64,000 bases of DNA from an uncultured Candidatus Saccharibacteria bacterium. GTDB lineage: Bacteria > Patescibacteriota > Saccharimonadia > Saccharimonadales > Saccharimonadaceae. The translations under genes and the position numbers were made by a program. This document shows positions 9,337 through 19,992 of this stretch, piece by piece. The stretch spans positions 62,001-126,000 of the forward strand of contig CAMIMA010000001.1 of NCBI GenBank assembly GCA_946222675.1, in the 5' to 3' direction. Below the pieces are notes generated by a model. That model was not told the DNA's origin and made no database searches. It worked only from the letters and a program-made list of their open reading frames with translations. Each line of letters starts with the position of its first letter. Positions within the stretch are counted from its first letter, which is position 1.

Positions 9337-10578
9337 CTACTTTTGCCGCTTAGCGACCTCGTCGCGGAAATACGCGAGGCTATCGACGAATCGGTTGCGA
9401 TAGTCCACCGTGTCATTAATGTATTTGTTCATTTCTACCGACTTTTGCGCCACATCCGACGCAGCGGCCCGCATCCCTGCCTTGTCGAACAATTCCTCAT
9501 CAATCTTCGGGTGGATTTTGCCGTATTCCACGATGTGCTGCATAAATTTATTTAGCGAGCCAACCGAATTCTGCACTATTTTGTCGAACTTCTTGTCACC
9601 CGAATCAAGGTCGGAAACCTTGTCGTTTATCCGGCTGACGGCGGCGGCGATATGGTTGTACTGCTCCAGCGTGCCTGAGGTGTAGTCGGTGAAGCCCTTC
9701 TCGACATCCGTGATGTCCGCCGCGCAGAGAGTGAAGTACTTCGTGGCGGCCGTGGCGTGCCGGTTGAACTGGTCGTAAATCGACTTGGTCGTCGCGAACT
9801 TTTGAGCAAGATTTTTATCGCTCGAAATAGTGTGGTTGGCGGACAGCTTGTCCATCGCAGCCTTGTACTTAGCGAGGCCATCCTCCGGACTTTTCGCCGC
9901 GTTAAAGAGCGTCTCGTCAGGCGACTTGTTAGTCTCCGTGAAGAAGACCTTGATTTTCTCCATCTGAACAGAGGTGATGCCGTAGGTGTCAACGCCGACT
10001 TTCACCTCCTTGCTGTACGCCACGCCCTTGACGCTGTCAATCGCCGCGATGGCGTCAGCATAACCCTTGCCACCGAGCAGAAGCACTGCCAACGTTGCCG
10101 CCAACACTACCACGGCCGCGGTCAAGACACCCGCAATCGTATAAATAATTGACTTGTTCGATTTGGGATTCGCCGGGGATGACTGTGATAGCTGAAGTGG
10201 TTGAGATGATGAGAAGGGGTGCGGTTGTGTCTGTGGCGCTGGGGCTAGCTGCTGAGGCTGCGACTGTGTCTGGAGCGCTGGGACTGATTGGAATTCCGGC
10301 TTAGGCTGTGACGCTGGCTGAACAGGCTGCGCAAACTGAGGCGACTGCGCCGTCAATGGGGTTTGCTGAGGTTGGAATTGCGGCGTCGACTGAAAATTCT
10401 GCAGGGGTTGCGGGTCCGACTGTAATGATAGCATCGACTGCACTGCTGGTTGAGACGCCGCGGCCGGATGAAGCGATTGAGGTACTGGCTGGACATTAGT
10501 CTGGTCATTAAACTGCTGCGCGTCGGCCTCTGCTACTTTGCGGGCTCTATTCAAGACGTTAAATGGATCGCTTGGCAT
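9337..10578 (-). CDS. Gln/Pro-rich single-pass membrane protein, tandem paralogue
   Basis: 413 aa with the same architecture as the next gene: MPSDPFNVLNRA, about 130 residues of Gln/Pro/Ser-rich low-complexity sequence, a membrane helix (about 148-170, IIYTIAGVLTAAVVVLAATLAVLLL), then a helical outer domain of about 240 aa. The two genes are 66 bp apart and probably arose by duplication. Both have AAGGAT-type ribosome sites 7-9 nt before the ATG. The C-domain pattern (FFTET...PDETLF...PEDGLAKYKAAM) matches its neighbour's, so that half is under more constraint than the repeats. Function unknown. Confidence 0.75.
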   Translation of the reverse strand: MPSDPFNVLNRARKVAEADAQQFNDQTNVQPVPQSLHPAAASQPAVQSMLSLQSDPQPLQNFQSTPQFQPQQTPLTAQSPQFAQPVQPASQPKPEFQSVPALQTQSQPQQLAPAPQTQPHPFSSSQPLQLSQSSPANPKSNKSIIYTIAGVLTAAVVVLAATLAVLLLGGKGYADAIAAIDSVKGVAYSKEVKVGVDTYGITSVQMEKIKVFFTETNKSPDETLFNAAKSPEDGLAKYKAAMDKLSANHTISSDKNLAQKFATTKSIYDQFNRHATAATKYFTLCAADITDVEKGFTDYTSGTLEQYNHIAAAVSRINDKVSDLDSGDKKFDKIVQNSVGSLNKFMQHIVEYGKIHPKIDEELFDKAGMRAAASDVAQKSVEMNKYINDTVDYRNRFVDSLAYFRDEVAKRQK

Positions 10579-10783
10579 AAATATCCTTTTTGTTTAAGCT
10601 TATACCACCATGTTACCACACCCCGTCGCGCCAGCGCAAACCGTACGGAAATTTGGGCATTAGCAAGCCAAACTAGTCGTGTGGCGCCGGAGAACTCTTA
10701 AAGCCTCGTCTCTTGCCCCGAACAAGCACGCGATGGATCTGCCGGCGAACGCCTCTGTTCCTCTTATTGTCTGGAGCCAGAAC

Positions 10784-10810
10784 GGCGGCATTCCAATTCG
10801 GTACGCCACC
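10784..10810 (-). repeat. GC hairpin after variable region, long loop
   Basis: GGTGGC/GCCGCC stem around a loop of about 15 nt, 17 bp past the stop of 10827-12962. The next segment (10757-10783) matches 44281-44313 behind another family gene, so the whole 3' flank is duplicated. Confidence 0.45.
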
Positions 10811-10826
10811 ACCACTGCATTTGGTG

Positions 10827-12962
10827 CTACACCGTAGGCGCGAGCGCGACGCGGAACGCAGTGTTGTTGCTGCTTTGGCCATCGAAACTGTCGACGTAGA
10901 AGATGCCACTATTCAAGCCTCGAGCCTCGCCACCCCGTAAGAACCAATGATAAGATGGATAATTCTGCCCTAAGAGATAGGCCGTTTGGTTAAGCCACAT
11001 ACTAGATCCGGTACTACTTGAACCATTGTGAGTTTCATAGAGAGCTTGGCCACCACAGGTTTGGTAGGTACATGAGTTGAAGTCTTTAAAGTTGTATGTG
11101 TTGACGTATGGTGGGTGAGCAGCGTTAGAACCAAAGTACTGGTTGGTGTCTGAGTTATATAAGTTATCACTGTAACTAGCTGCAGTGAATTCATAGCTAC
11201 CGCCAGACATGTCGTAGATGCCATAGACATTGTTGGTGGTACTGGCGAGTTGACCAAGGGTGCCGTTATAAGCACGCTGTGGGTCGCTTGAACTACAAGC
11301 AGATTGAGTGCCAAGAGCGCCTCCGCCACGGTAACTGCTGGTATTGCCGTTAGCTTGTGGGCCGCAACCGGTAGTACCATAAGTATATTCCTTGCCGTTA
11401 TCGTGGCTATCGTCCTGGCTGTTTATTTGGACGCCGTTATAGCCGGCACCGTACTTACTGGCGCTGAGATAAGTTGCAGCACCCCAGTCGTTATTGTTAG
11501 CCATATGGGAACTAAGTTTAACAAGATGGTGATTGTTTTGAGATGGTACTGTGTAATCTGTTTTACCGCCAAAATTATTGCTATCTACTACACCAAAAGT
11601 TTTAGCAGTAGTATACATACGACCGATATTGTATGATGCAGTGTACCAACCAGACATGTGAGCTTCGTTTGGCAAGATAGTTGGTTGAGTGTCAGTGCCG
11701 GTGGTTTCAAACTTAGCAAACCAGATACCGTTGAGCTCCTTGCTGCCGAAAGTGAAGGCTGGGTGGGTAGCCCAAGTGCCGGCGTTGCTTGGCTGGCCCT
11801 TGATGTAACTGCGGTCGAGGTTACACTGGGTGCGGTAATCTTTACCGGTCGTGCCACAGGCAGCTGGGTGACGCTTTGGTGTGGTCTTCTTTTCAAAGCT
11901 AATCAGGAAATTCTGGGCTGGTACCGGATTATCTGTGCCGTCACGGCGCATGACTTCATAAGCATAGCGTGGGATGTAGACCCAGTAACCGAGGATGTCG
12001 GCTTGGTCAACTACCTTAGTCTGATTCTTATATTTACTTGGGTCCTTCACTGTTACAGCGTTCGCCCACTGCTTGTTATTGTAGTTATACCAGTTACCTT
12101 GATTGGAACTATCCTCGGGGTTCGCGAGGCTGGTCCACTGAGCATTAGTGGTGCTGCCAGTGTACTTAACTGGTATCATATTGGCATCTAGGTCGACTTG
12201 GCAGTCGTTCTGCGGGTCACCCGATTTGCAGGTGGTTGGGTCAACGGTTGGCGCTGGTTTTGGTTTAGCAGTGGCCGTGTACATAATGGCGGTGCTATAA
12301 CTACCACTGGCGAGCTTTGCTGGATCGACGTTGGCCGCAAAAGTGACGGACTTGGTGCAGTTCGCAGGGTTAGTGCATCCGGCTGGCTTAGCTTTGGTGA
12401 CGTCGGCCACCACGGCTGGGGTAGCTTGGGCGCCGGCTGGGACGGCGCTAAAGGTCGTGGCAGACTTATTGAGAGAATAGCCCCACTGGTTGGCATTTAA
12501 TGCAACTGGTGTGGCGCTTGGGGTGGCAGAAATTTTGTGAGTCGAGTCTTTACTGTTTATAAGGTCAGCAGTATCGGCTTGCATAGTGAGATTAAAGCCG
12601 TAAGGTTTGCCAGTTGTAACCTTAACGTTTGTGGTGGCTTTATAGAGTGTGCCGGTTGGTTGGAGTGCTGCATTCTGGTCAACCGCGATGCTAACGGTGT
12701 TATCGTCAGCAGCATAGACTGGTGCAGTGAGGATAAATGGCACAGCAACTAAAGCAAACAGACCAAACGCCGCCCCGCGGGCGAGACCGCCCGCTAATAA
12801 ATTCTTATAATTGGCTTGGCTATCGGCTACCGACGCAAAGTTATGGTTAGCTGTTGGTGCCAAGGGCGCCGGAGTGGCTATTTTACCCCTACTTTTAGTA
12901 GTTTGAGATAAGAGGCTTAAAAGTCTACCCCCCCCGCAGCTGTTAAGTCTTAGTATATTCAT
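10827..12962 (-). CDS. Secreted FGE-like surface protein, phase ON (G8), variable 3' end
   Basis: 711 aa from the ATG at 12962 (GGAGG 8 nt upstream); the in-frame upstream ATG overlaps the Shine-Dalgarno. MNILRLNSCGGGRL is encoded through eight G, so the gene is ON. The n-region is long; a hydrophobic core ends ILTAPVYA near residue 95. Then come the N-domain (DDNTVSIAVDQNAAL to TYTATAKP), the VDQADILGYWVYIPRY module and the FGE-like end (GIYDMSGGSYEF, LRGGEA...AFRVALAP). It is one of the two ON members with a candidate variable region. Transcription should come from its own family promoter at 13009-13037. Confidence 0.85.
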   Translation of the reverse strand: MNILRLNSCGGGRLLSLLSQTTKSRGKIATPAPLAPTANHNFASVADSQANYKNLLAGGLARGAAFGLFALVAVPFILTAPVYAADDNTVSIAVDQNAALQPTGTLYKATTNVKVTTGKPYGFNLTMQADTADLINSKDSTHKISATPSATPVALNANQWGYSLNKSATTFSAVPAGAQATPAVVADVTKAKPAGCTNPANCTKSVTFAANVDPAKLASGSYSTAIMYTATAKPKPAPTVDPTTCKSGDPQNDCQVDLDANMIPVKYTGSTTNAQWTSLANPEDSSNQGNWYNYNNKQWANAVTVKDPSKYKNQTKVVDQADILGYWVYIPRYAYEVMRRDGTDNPVPAQNFLISFEKKTTPKRHPAACGTTGKDYRTQCNLDRSYIKGQPSNAGTWATHPAFTFGSKELNGIWFAKFETTGTDTQPTILPNEAHMSGWYTASYNIGRMYTTAKTFGVVDSNNFGGKTDYTVPSQNNHHLVKLSSHMANNNDWGAATYLSASKYGAGYNGVQINSQDDSHDNGKEYTYGTTGCGPQANGNTSSYRGGGALGTQSACSSSDPQRAYNGTLGQLASTTNNVYGIYDMSGGSYEFTAASYSDNLYNSDTNQYFGSNAAHPPYVNTYNFKDFNSCTYQTCGGQALYETHNGSSSTGSSMWLNQTAYLLGQNYPSYHWFLRGGEARGLNSGIFYVDSFDGQSSNNTAFRVALAPTV
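10837..10937 (-). other. Candidate DGR-type variable region with adenine-free 3' anchor
   Basis: The segment from RGG (10929-10937) to the adenine-free anchor (10837-10859) has codons such as AGC AAC AAC. The anchor is identical over 23 bp to the one in 1843-4032, while the codons before it differ. Confidence 0.5.
12928..12935 (-). repeat. Poly-G tract G8, in frame (ON)
   Basis: Eight G after the TGC codon and before TAGACTT; the frame stays open. Confidence 0.85.
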
Positions 12963-13008
12963 GTTGTTTTTGTCCTCCATTTTTACACCGTTTCCCTTAG
13001 ATACCTGC

Positions 13009-13037
13009 ATTATAGCACAAGCACAATAATTCGCCAA
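13009..13037 (-). promoter_or_regulatory. Family promoter of surface gene 10827-12962
   Basis: TTGGCG (13032-13037), 17 bp, TATAAT (13009-13014), with the TG of an extended -10. Confidence 0.7.
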
Positions 13038-13045
13038 ATCATAAC

Positions 13046-14785
13046 TTATTCAGGGCGTGGCGACAGCACCACGCGCAATTCGCTCTCCCCGACCAAGCCG
13101 AACGCAACGCTCGAGTCTCTATCGGACGCTGAGGCGTTATACCCCAGCCAGTGCGTGCCGCTTTGGCGCCCCTGAGTGTCAGGGCGCAAAAATACATCCC
13201 GCTCGCCTCCCGCGGTGTCTTTACTCAAAATCTCGTACAGCGCCAGCCCACCACAGTCGCGCCAAGTGCAACTGCTGTAGTTAAACACCTTCAGCTGCTC
13301 AAAATACGGCGCCACCGGCAGCTCCTCGAAGTTCTTCTTTATTACTCGGTCGCGCGGCTCCGCCATCACGCCCGTCATCGCTATAGTGTTATAATAAGTG
13401 GTACTTAGGTCATATATGCCCGTCACATTGCCCGTACTACTGGCGGTCTGGCCGAGCTTGCCGTTGTATCCATGGTCAAAGTCGCGCTCCAAGCACGCCC
13501 GCTCAGTACCAAGCGGGCCGCCGTCGCCATAAGTCTCATGATATTTATAGTCGTCATCAGGGTTCGCCGGCTTAGCAATATACGGCCCGCAGCCAGTCAC
13601 CGGACGGTCAAAGCTGCCCGTGTTGGTTTGCTCTGTCATATTGCGCTCAATGCCATTCCAGCGCCCCAAGCCGTACTTGCTGGCAGACAAGTAAAACACA
13701 GCGGCCATTTCACTCCCCCGCGGCAAGCGCGAACTGTAGCTCGCCAAATGGTGCGAATTCTGCGGCGGCGCCTTAAAGTCGTGGCTGCCACCCACATTAC
13801 CCTCATCCTTCACGCCAAAAGTCTGCGCCGTCACATAAGCGCGGCCGACTGTCTTGTTCATCGCCACGTTGTTGCCAACGCCCAAGCTGTTCGGCAGAAC
13901 AGTCGGCTGGTTGGCGTCGCCCGTCACTAGGAACTTGCCCACCCAAATGCCGTTCAGCTCCCTCTTGCCAAACGTAAAGGCGGGATGCGTCGCCCAATCG
14001 CCGGTCTTCTTCGGCTCCTCGCGCCTGACGTCAACGTTATCGAAGCGGATTTCAAACTGCAAGTGCTTCACCACTGGATCTTGTGGTGAGAAGCGCAACA
14101 CTTTATAGGAGTAACGCGGAATATACACCCAGAAGCCAAGAATGTCGGCTTGGTCGACCACTGCGCTCTTGCCCTTGTACTTACTCGGGTCCTTCACTGT
14201 CACAGCGTTCGCCCACTGCTTCTGCCCATAGTCGTACCACTCGCCTTGATGCGAAGCGTCCTCAGGCTTAGCCATACTTATCCACTCGGCATGGCCTGGC
14301 TTACCGGTGTAATGCACGGGTATCATGTTCGGATCAAGGTCAACCCGACACATATTCTGCTGGTCGCCCGAACGGCAATTGCGCACCGCGGCGGGCACAT
14401 AATTTCGCTTCATCTGATAGCTGCTCTTTTGCGACGCACCGCGGAACACGCCAAACTTGTCTGCTAGCACATAAATAAACCCGCAGACCGCCACCACTAG
14501 TACGACAATGCTCAATAATAATACTATTTTTAAAGACACGCGGTGGCTTGAATTATGATTGCGCGGTGGCACTTCAGCGGCTAACCCGCCAGTCGCCGAA
14601 ACTGGCTGGCTAACCGGCGGCATAACCGGCGCCGGCTGGTTAGCTACTGGCATAGCCTGCACTGGTGGCACGGCTGACACCGGTTGGTTAGTCGACGCAA
14701 ACTGATTAGCCGTCATAGTCGGCAACACCGGCACTGCCGGCTGCTCTGACGCCGCTGGCGTCGTAAAGTCATCACCCTGTTGCAT
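13046..14785 (-). CDS. Membrane-anchored FGE-like protein
   Basis: 579 aa. It begins with about 80 residues of Pro/Gln/Val-rich sequence, then a membrane helix (about 83-107, LKIVLLLSIVVLVVAVCGFIYVL), then the family's VDQADILGFWVYIPRYSYKV module and FGE-like domain (GIYDLSTTYYNTIA, ending ELRVVLSPRPE). It lacks the cleavable signal peptide, the beta N-domain, the poly-G tract, the shared promoter and the variable-region anchor. It looks like a fusion of the Gln/Pro-rich membrane-protein plan of its neighbours with the FGE-like module: a fixed, anchored member among switchable secreted ones. The ATG at 14785 follows AGCAGGT. Confidence 0.8.
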   Translation of the reverse strand: MQQGDDFTTPAASEQPAVPVLPTMTANQFASTNQPVSAVPPVQAMPVANQPAPVMPPVSQPVSATGGLAAEVPPRNHNSSHRVSLKIVLLLSIVVLVVAVCGFIYVLADKFGVFRGASQKSSYQMKRNYVPAAVRNCRSGDQQNMCRVDLDPNMIPVHYTGKPGHAEWISMAKPEDASHQGEWYDYGQKQWANAVTVKDPSKYKGKSAVVDQADILGFWVYIPRYSYKVLRFSPQDPVVKHLQFEIRFDNVDVRREEPKKTGDWATHPAFTFGKRELNGIWVGKFLVTGDANQPTVLPNSLGVGNNVAMNKTVGRAYVTAQTFGVKDEGNVGGSHDFKAPPQNSHHLASYSSRLPRGSEMAAVFYLSASKYGLGRWNGIERNMTEQTNTGSFDRPVTGCGPYIAKPANPDDDYKYHETYGDGGPLGTERACLERDFDHGYNGKLGQTASSTGNVTGIYDLSTTYYNTIAMTGVMAEPRDRVIKKNFEELPVAPYFEQLKVFNYSSCTWRDCGGLALYEILSKDTAGGERDVFLRPDTQGRQSGTHWLGYNASASDRDSSVAFGLVGESELRVVLSPRPE

Positions 14786-14841
14786 ACCTGCTTTAAGTAT
14801 ATCATAGCGCTTAAGGCAATAAAATATCTTGTTTCACCACC

Positions 14842-14867
14842 AAAAATACCCGCCGAAGCGGGTATTT
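14842..14867 (-). terminator. Terminator after 16S rRNA
   Basis: AAATACCCGC with GCGGGTATTT around a 4-nt loop, with U-rich flanks on the minus strand, 140 bp past the 16S 3' end. It would stop 16S transcription long before the tRNAs and 23S. Confidence 0.75.
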
Positions 14868-15008
14868 AGGACAATCCAGTAGTGCAAGTCACTTTCCGTA
14901 CATCAAGGTGAATTCTATCCATAAAATGTTATCTCGCGAATTCGATTCAAGATAACTGGACCGACCTGACTATTATTGGATGAACCAATAACGTCTGTTT
15001 ACTCCCTA

Positions 15009-16481
<1,473 letters not shown>

Positions 16482-16641
16482 ACTGTTTATTGCTAAACAG
16501 TACATTGTAGTTTTGAAACTAACATAAAAGATGTACTGACGAAATTGACTTGCACTACTAAATTGTAAATTTGCAGTCTAACTTGAGAGCCCGTTGAGCC
16601 TTGGCCCGTTCGATTTAACCTCTCGCGCTTGACTGATTATT

Positions 16642-16670
16642 ATGTTACAGCATTTGAGACGCGGGGTCAA
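16642..16670 (-). promoter_or_regulatory. Promoter of 16S rRNA
   Basis: TTGACC (16665-16670), 17 bp, TAACAT (16642-16647), with AAAAGTG before the -35 as in the distal 23S promoter. The leader is about 160 nt. The remainder of 16482-16863 holds TATATA-rich DNA and no gene. Confidence 0.65.
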
Positions 16671-16863
16671 CACTTTTTAGTCAAAAAATTGTAGTAAAAT
16701 GTGCAACGTATTGACGTCATAAATTATACCTCTGTTAATTGTCACACCAGCCAACTAGCACCGCAAAAATTACCCTTGATTTGGCTAAAATCTAACCCAA
16801 GCGGCGCAGTTCTTATATATATGTATATATAGGCGCGGCGGCAAACTATTATATATAGATAAC

Positions 16864-16889
16864 AAAAAATCTCGCCACATGGCGAGATT
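16864..16889 (-). terminator. Terminator of the gyrB-gyrA-PAP2 operon
   Basis: AATCTCGCC/GGCGAGATT, 9-bp stem with a 4-nt loop, then T6 on the minus strand, immediately after the stop at 16894. Confidence 0.85.
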
Positions 16890-16893
16890 AGTT

Positions 16894-17400
16894 TTAGTGA
16901 ACGATAAACCCGATAGCCAAGCCGACCAGCAGTCCGAGCAAGCCGCCCGCCGCCACTTCTTCCGGTAAGTGGCCGCGCGAGAAGTATGGCACATCAGTTT
17001 GCCGCCCCGTGTTCTTAAAAATCAGCTTGCTGTATTCTTCCTGCTTTTCCTTTGGCGCCTCGCTAATCATCTTCATCAGGACAAGCCCCTGCTCACCCAC
17101 TGCACGCCGCACGTGCATCGCGTCGTAGGCCACAATCAGCATCAGCATGAAGGCCACGCCGAAGAGCGACGAACCTAGGCCCTCGCGCATACCAATCACC
17201 ACGGTTAGCGCCACAATCGACGCCGTGTGGGTGCTCGGCATGTTGCCTGACGAGAAGAACTCGCGCAACGTCACACGCTTCTTACCCACCAGCAGCGATA
17301 CCTTGGTTAGCTGTCCGATGATGTAGGCCGCCAGCGCCGCCCAAAGGTACGGCGAGCTGATGAGGCCTTTAAATTGTATTGTGATATAGTTAACGTCCAC
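16894..17400 (-). CDS. Divergent PAP2 family membrane protein (DUF212, YuiD-like)
   Basis: 168 aa with four or five hydrophobic segments. Family motifs are SGNMPSTHTA (about 51-60), D-x-MHVRRAVGEQ (about 93-103) and GHLPEEVAAGGLLG near the C-terminus. These match the acid-phosphatase/vanadium-haloperoxidase-like DUF212 family, predicted phosphatases acting on membrane lipids or lipid carriers. The start lies 12 bp after the gyrA stop and a strong terminator follows, so it is the last gene of the gyrase operon. The substrate cannot be told from sequence. Confidence 0.85.
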   Translation of the reverse strand: MDVNYITIQFKGLISSPYLWAALAAYIIGQLTKVSLLVGKKRVTLREFFSSGNMPSTHTASIVALTVVIGMREGLGSSLFGVAFMLMLIVAYDAMHVRRAVGEQGLVLMKMISEAPKEKQEEYSKLIFKNTGRQTDVPYFSRGHLPEEVAAGGLLGLLVGLAIGFIVH

Positions 17401-17412
17401 CCTGTTCTCCTT

Positions 17413-19980
17413 TTAGTTATCTTTTTCTGCTGCGTTATCGTCATCCTTAGCGCCATCGTCCGAGACTAGCCCGACCGACACCACTGAATCGTCTTCGTCA
17501 AGGCGCATAATACGCACGCCCTGCGTGGTGCGACCAAGTGTTGGAATGTCATTCAAGCCGACCCGAATGGTCTGACCGCCTGCCGAAATAGCAATGATTT
17601 CAGAGGTGTCAACGTCAAGTGAGCGCGCGGCGATGATGTTGCCGGTCTTGGCAGTCACTACAGCGGCCTTAATACCGACGCCGCCCCGCTTATGCACTGG
17701 GAAGTTCGACACCTTTGTCTTCTTGCCGTAACCCTTCTCGCTCATAATCAAGAGACACTGGTCCTTCTGCGACTTATCAACCACGTCCATACCGACCACG
17801 CGGTCACCTGGGCGCAAGCGCAAACCGCGCACGCCACGGGCACTGCGGCCGATTGGGCGAGCATCAGCCTCGCTGAACCGAATCGCCTGACCAAACGCTG
17901 TTGAAATAATCACATCAGCATCACCTGACGTCTTACGCACCCAGCGCAATTCGTCGCCGTCGTCGAGCTTGATGGCAATCAAGCCGTTGGCGCGCACGGT
18001 CTCGTACTCCTTGGCCAGTGTCTTCTTGATAGTACCATTGGTCGTAGCCATAAATAGGTAGCCGTCGCGGTGGTCAGCTTCGTCCTTGCTGTACTTCACA
18101 ATTGACGTCACCTTTTCGTTAGGCTGCAATTGTAGTAAGTTTACCAACGCTACACCCTTAGCCTGCAAGCTAGCGGCCGGCACATCGTAGGCACGGAGGC
18201 GGAAAATGCGCCCCTTGTTCGTGAAGAAGCTGAGGTAATCGTGCGTGGTGGCCGTAATTAGCTGGTCAACAATATCCGATTCCTTAGTTGTCACGCCACG
18301 CTTGCCCTTGCCGCCACGATTCTGCTGGCGATAGGCTGTCATCGGCGTGCGCTTGATGTAATTTTCGCTTGTTAATAAAATTACAGCATCTTCCTCTGGT
18401 ATTACGTCCTCATCTGCCATCTTACCCAACTCATGATTGATAATCTTGGTGCGGCGCGGGTCGTCATACTTCGTCTTTAGGTCGACTAATTCCTGACGAA
18501 TGATATCAAGAATCTTCTGCTCGTCCGCCAAAATTGCCTCCAATTCCTTAATGCGGCGATGCAACTCGTTTAGCTCATCCTCAATCGCCTGACGGTCAAG
18601 ACCGGTCAACTTGCGCAACTGCATGGCCAAAATGGCACGCGCCTGAATTTCACTCAGGGCAAAACGCTCCATCAAGCCGTGCATGGCCGTATCGTAGTCT
18701 TTACTACCACGAATCAGCTTAATGACTTCATCAATGTTATCAAGGGCAATCTTCAAGCCCTCCAAGATGTGAGCGCGCTCCTTAGCCTTCTTAAGCTCAA
18801 ACTCTGTGCGACGACGCACCACAATGCGACGATGCTTGAGGTACTCATTTAGAATATCCTCCAGCCCCAGCACGCGCGGCTGAATGCCGTCAACTAGCGC
18901 CAACATGTTGTAGTGGAAAGTGGTCTGCAACGCGGTATACTTGAACAACTGATTTAAAACTTTGTTCGGATAGGCATCCTTCTTGAGGTCAATCACCACG
19001 CGCACTTCGCCACGGGCAGATTCATCGCGAATGTCTTGAATGCCAACAATTTTCTTTTCGTTGACCATCTCGACAATCTTTTTTTGCAACGTCGCTTTAT
19101 TTACACCATACGGGATTTCCTTCACTACAATCTGGTGACGTCCACGCTTGGTTTCACAAATCTCCGTCACGGCGCGAATCACCACTGAACCGCGACCCGT
19201 CAAGTAAGCCTGCTTCATAGCTGGGCCAGCGTACACCACGCCACCAGTTGGGAAGTCCGGCCCCTTCACTATCTTTAAGAGGTCGTCAATCGTTGTGGCA
19301 TCTGAACCGTGGTCAATCAGGTAAATCACGGCATCACACAATTCACCCAAGTTGTGGGTTGGGATGTTGGTCGCCATACCAACGGCAATACCAACTTGGC
19401 CGTTCAGTAGTAAGTTCGGCAACTTAGCCGGCAATACCACTGGCTCCTGCAACTCACCATCATAGTTATCACGAAAGTCCACCGTCTCTTTATCGAGGTC
19501 AACCAAAAGCTCGGCGCCTGCTTTACCCATTCGCGCCTCAGTATAACGGCTAGCAGCTGGCGGGTCGCCATCCATCGAACCAAAGTTACCTTGGCCCTCC
19601 ACTAGTGGATAGCGCATCACCCAATCCTGCGCCAAGCGCACCATAGCATCATAAATTGCCGAGTCGCCGTGCGGGTGATATTTACCCATCACATCACCGA
19701 CAATACGCGCCGACTTTACAAACTTAGTGCCGGGGCGCCAGCCATTTTTCTCCATGGTGTATAAAATACGACGGTGAATCGGCTTTAGGCCGTCACGCAC
19801 ATCTGGCAACGCGCGGTCAATAATAACCGACATTGAGTAGCGCAAATAGCTGTACTCCATCACGTCTTCCACAGTCTTGAGCTCCACCACGCGGGAATGC
19901 TGCGCTTGGCCGTTGACGGTCTCGCCAGTGGTTGGCACTGGTGTATTCTGATTTTCTTGATTCTCGTTCATCTCACTCAT
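17413..19980 (-). CDS. gyrA: DNA gyrase subunit A
   Basis: 855 aa, usual length. The winged-helix and tower regions contain the catalytic tyrosine in AASRYTEARM (about residue 142), and the QNRGGKGKRG GyrA-box lies at the start of the C-terminal beta-pinwheel (about 560). The GyrA-box separates it from ParC and implies supercoiling activity with GyrB. It lies 12 bp downstream of gyrB and 12 bp upstream of the PAP2 gene. GGAGATAGAG provides the ribosome site. With GyrB it forms the A2B2 enzyme that introduces negative supercoils. Confidence 0.97.
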   Translation of the reverse strand: MSEMNENQENQNTPVPTTGETVNGQAQHSRVVELKTVEDVMEYSYLRYSMSVIIDRALPDVRDGLKPIHRRILYTMEKNGWRPGTKFVKSARIVGDVMGKYHPHGDSAIYDAMVRLAQDWVMRYPLVEGQGNFGSMDGDPPAASRYTEARMGKAGAELLVDLDKETVDFRDNYDGELQEPVVLPAKLPNLLLNGQVGIAVGMATNIPTHNLGELCDAVIYLIDHGSDATTIDDLLKIVKGPDFPTGGVVYAGPAMKQAYLTGRGSVVIRAVTEICETKRGRHQIVVKEIPYGVNKATLQKKIVEMVNEKKIVGIQDIRDESARGEVRVVIDLKKDAYPNKVLNQLFKYTALQTTFHYNMLALVDGIQPRVLGLEDILNEYLKHRRIVVRRRTEFELKKAKERAHILEGLKIALDNIDEVIKLIRGSKDYDTAMHGLMERFALSEIQARAILAMQLRKLTGLDRQAIEDELNELHRRIKELEAILADEQKILDIIRQELVDLKTKYDDPRRTKIINHELGKMADEDVIPEEDAVILLTSENYIKRTPMTAYRQQNRGGKGKRGVTTKESDIVDQLITATTHDYLSFFTNKGRIFRLRAYDVPAASLQAKGVALVNLLQLQPNEKVTSIVKYSKDEADHRDGYLFMATTNGTIKKTLAKEYETVRANGLIAIKLDDGDELRWVRKTSGDADVIISTAFGQAIRFSEADARPIGRSARGVRGLRLRPGDRVVGMDVVDKSQKDQCLLIMSEKGYGKKTKVSNFPVHKRGGVGIKAAVVTAKTGNIIAARSLDVDTSEIIAISAGGQTIRVGLNDIPTLGRTTQGVRIMRLDEDDSVVSVGLVSDDGAKDDDNAAEKDN

Positions 19981-19992
19981 CTCTATCTCCTA

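Noticed and set aside
10673..10909. A 78-aa reading frame whose tail resembles a frame at 44262-44468 (APDNKR)
   Set aside because: Both are out-of-frame readings across the ends of surface genes; the similarity reflects the duplicated 3' flank, not a protein.
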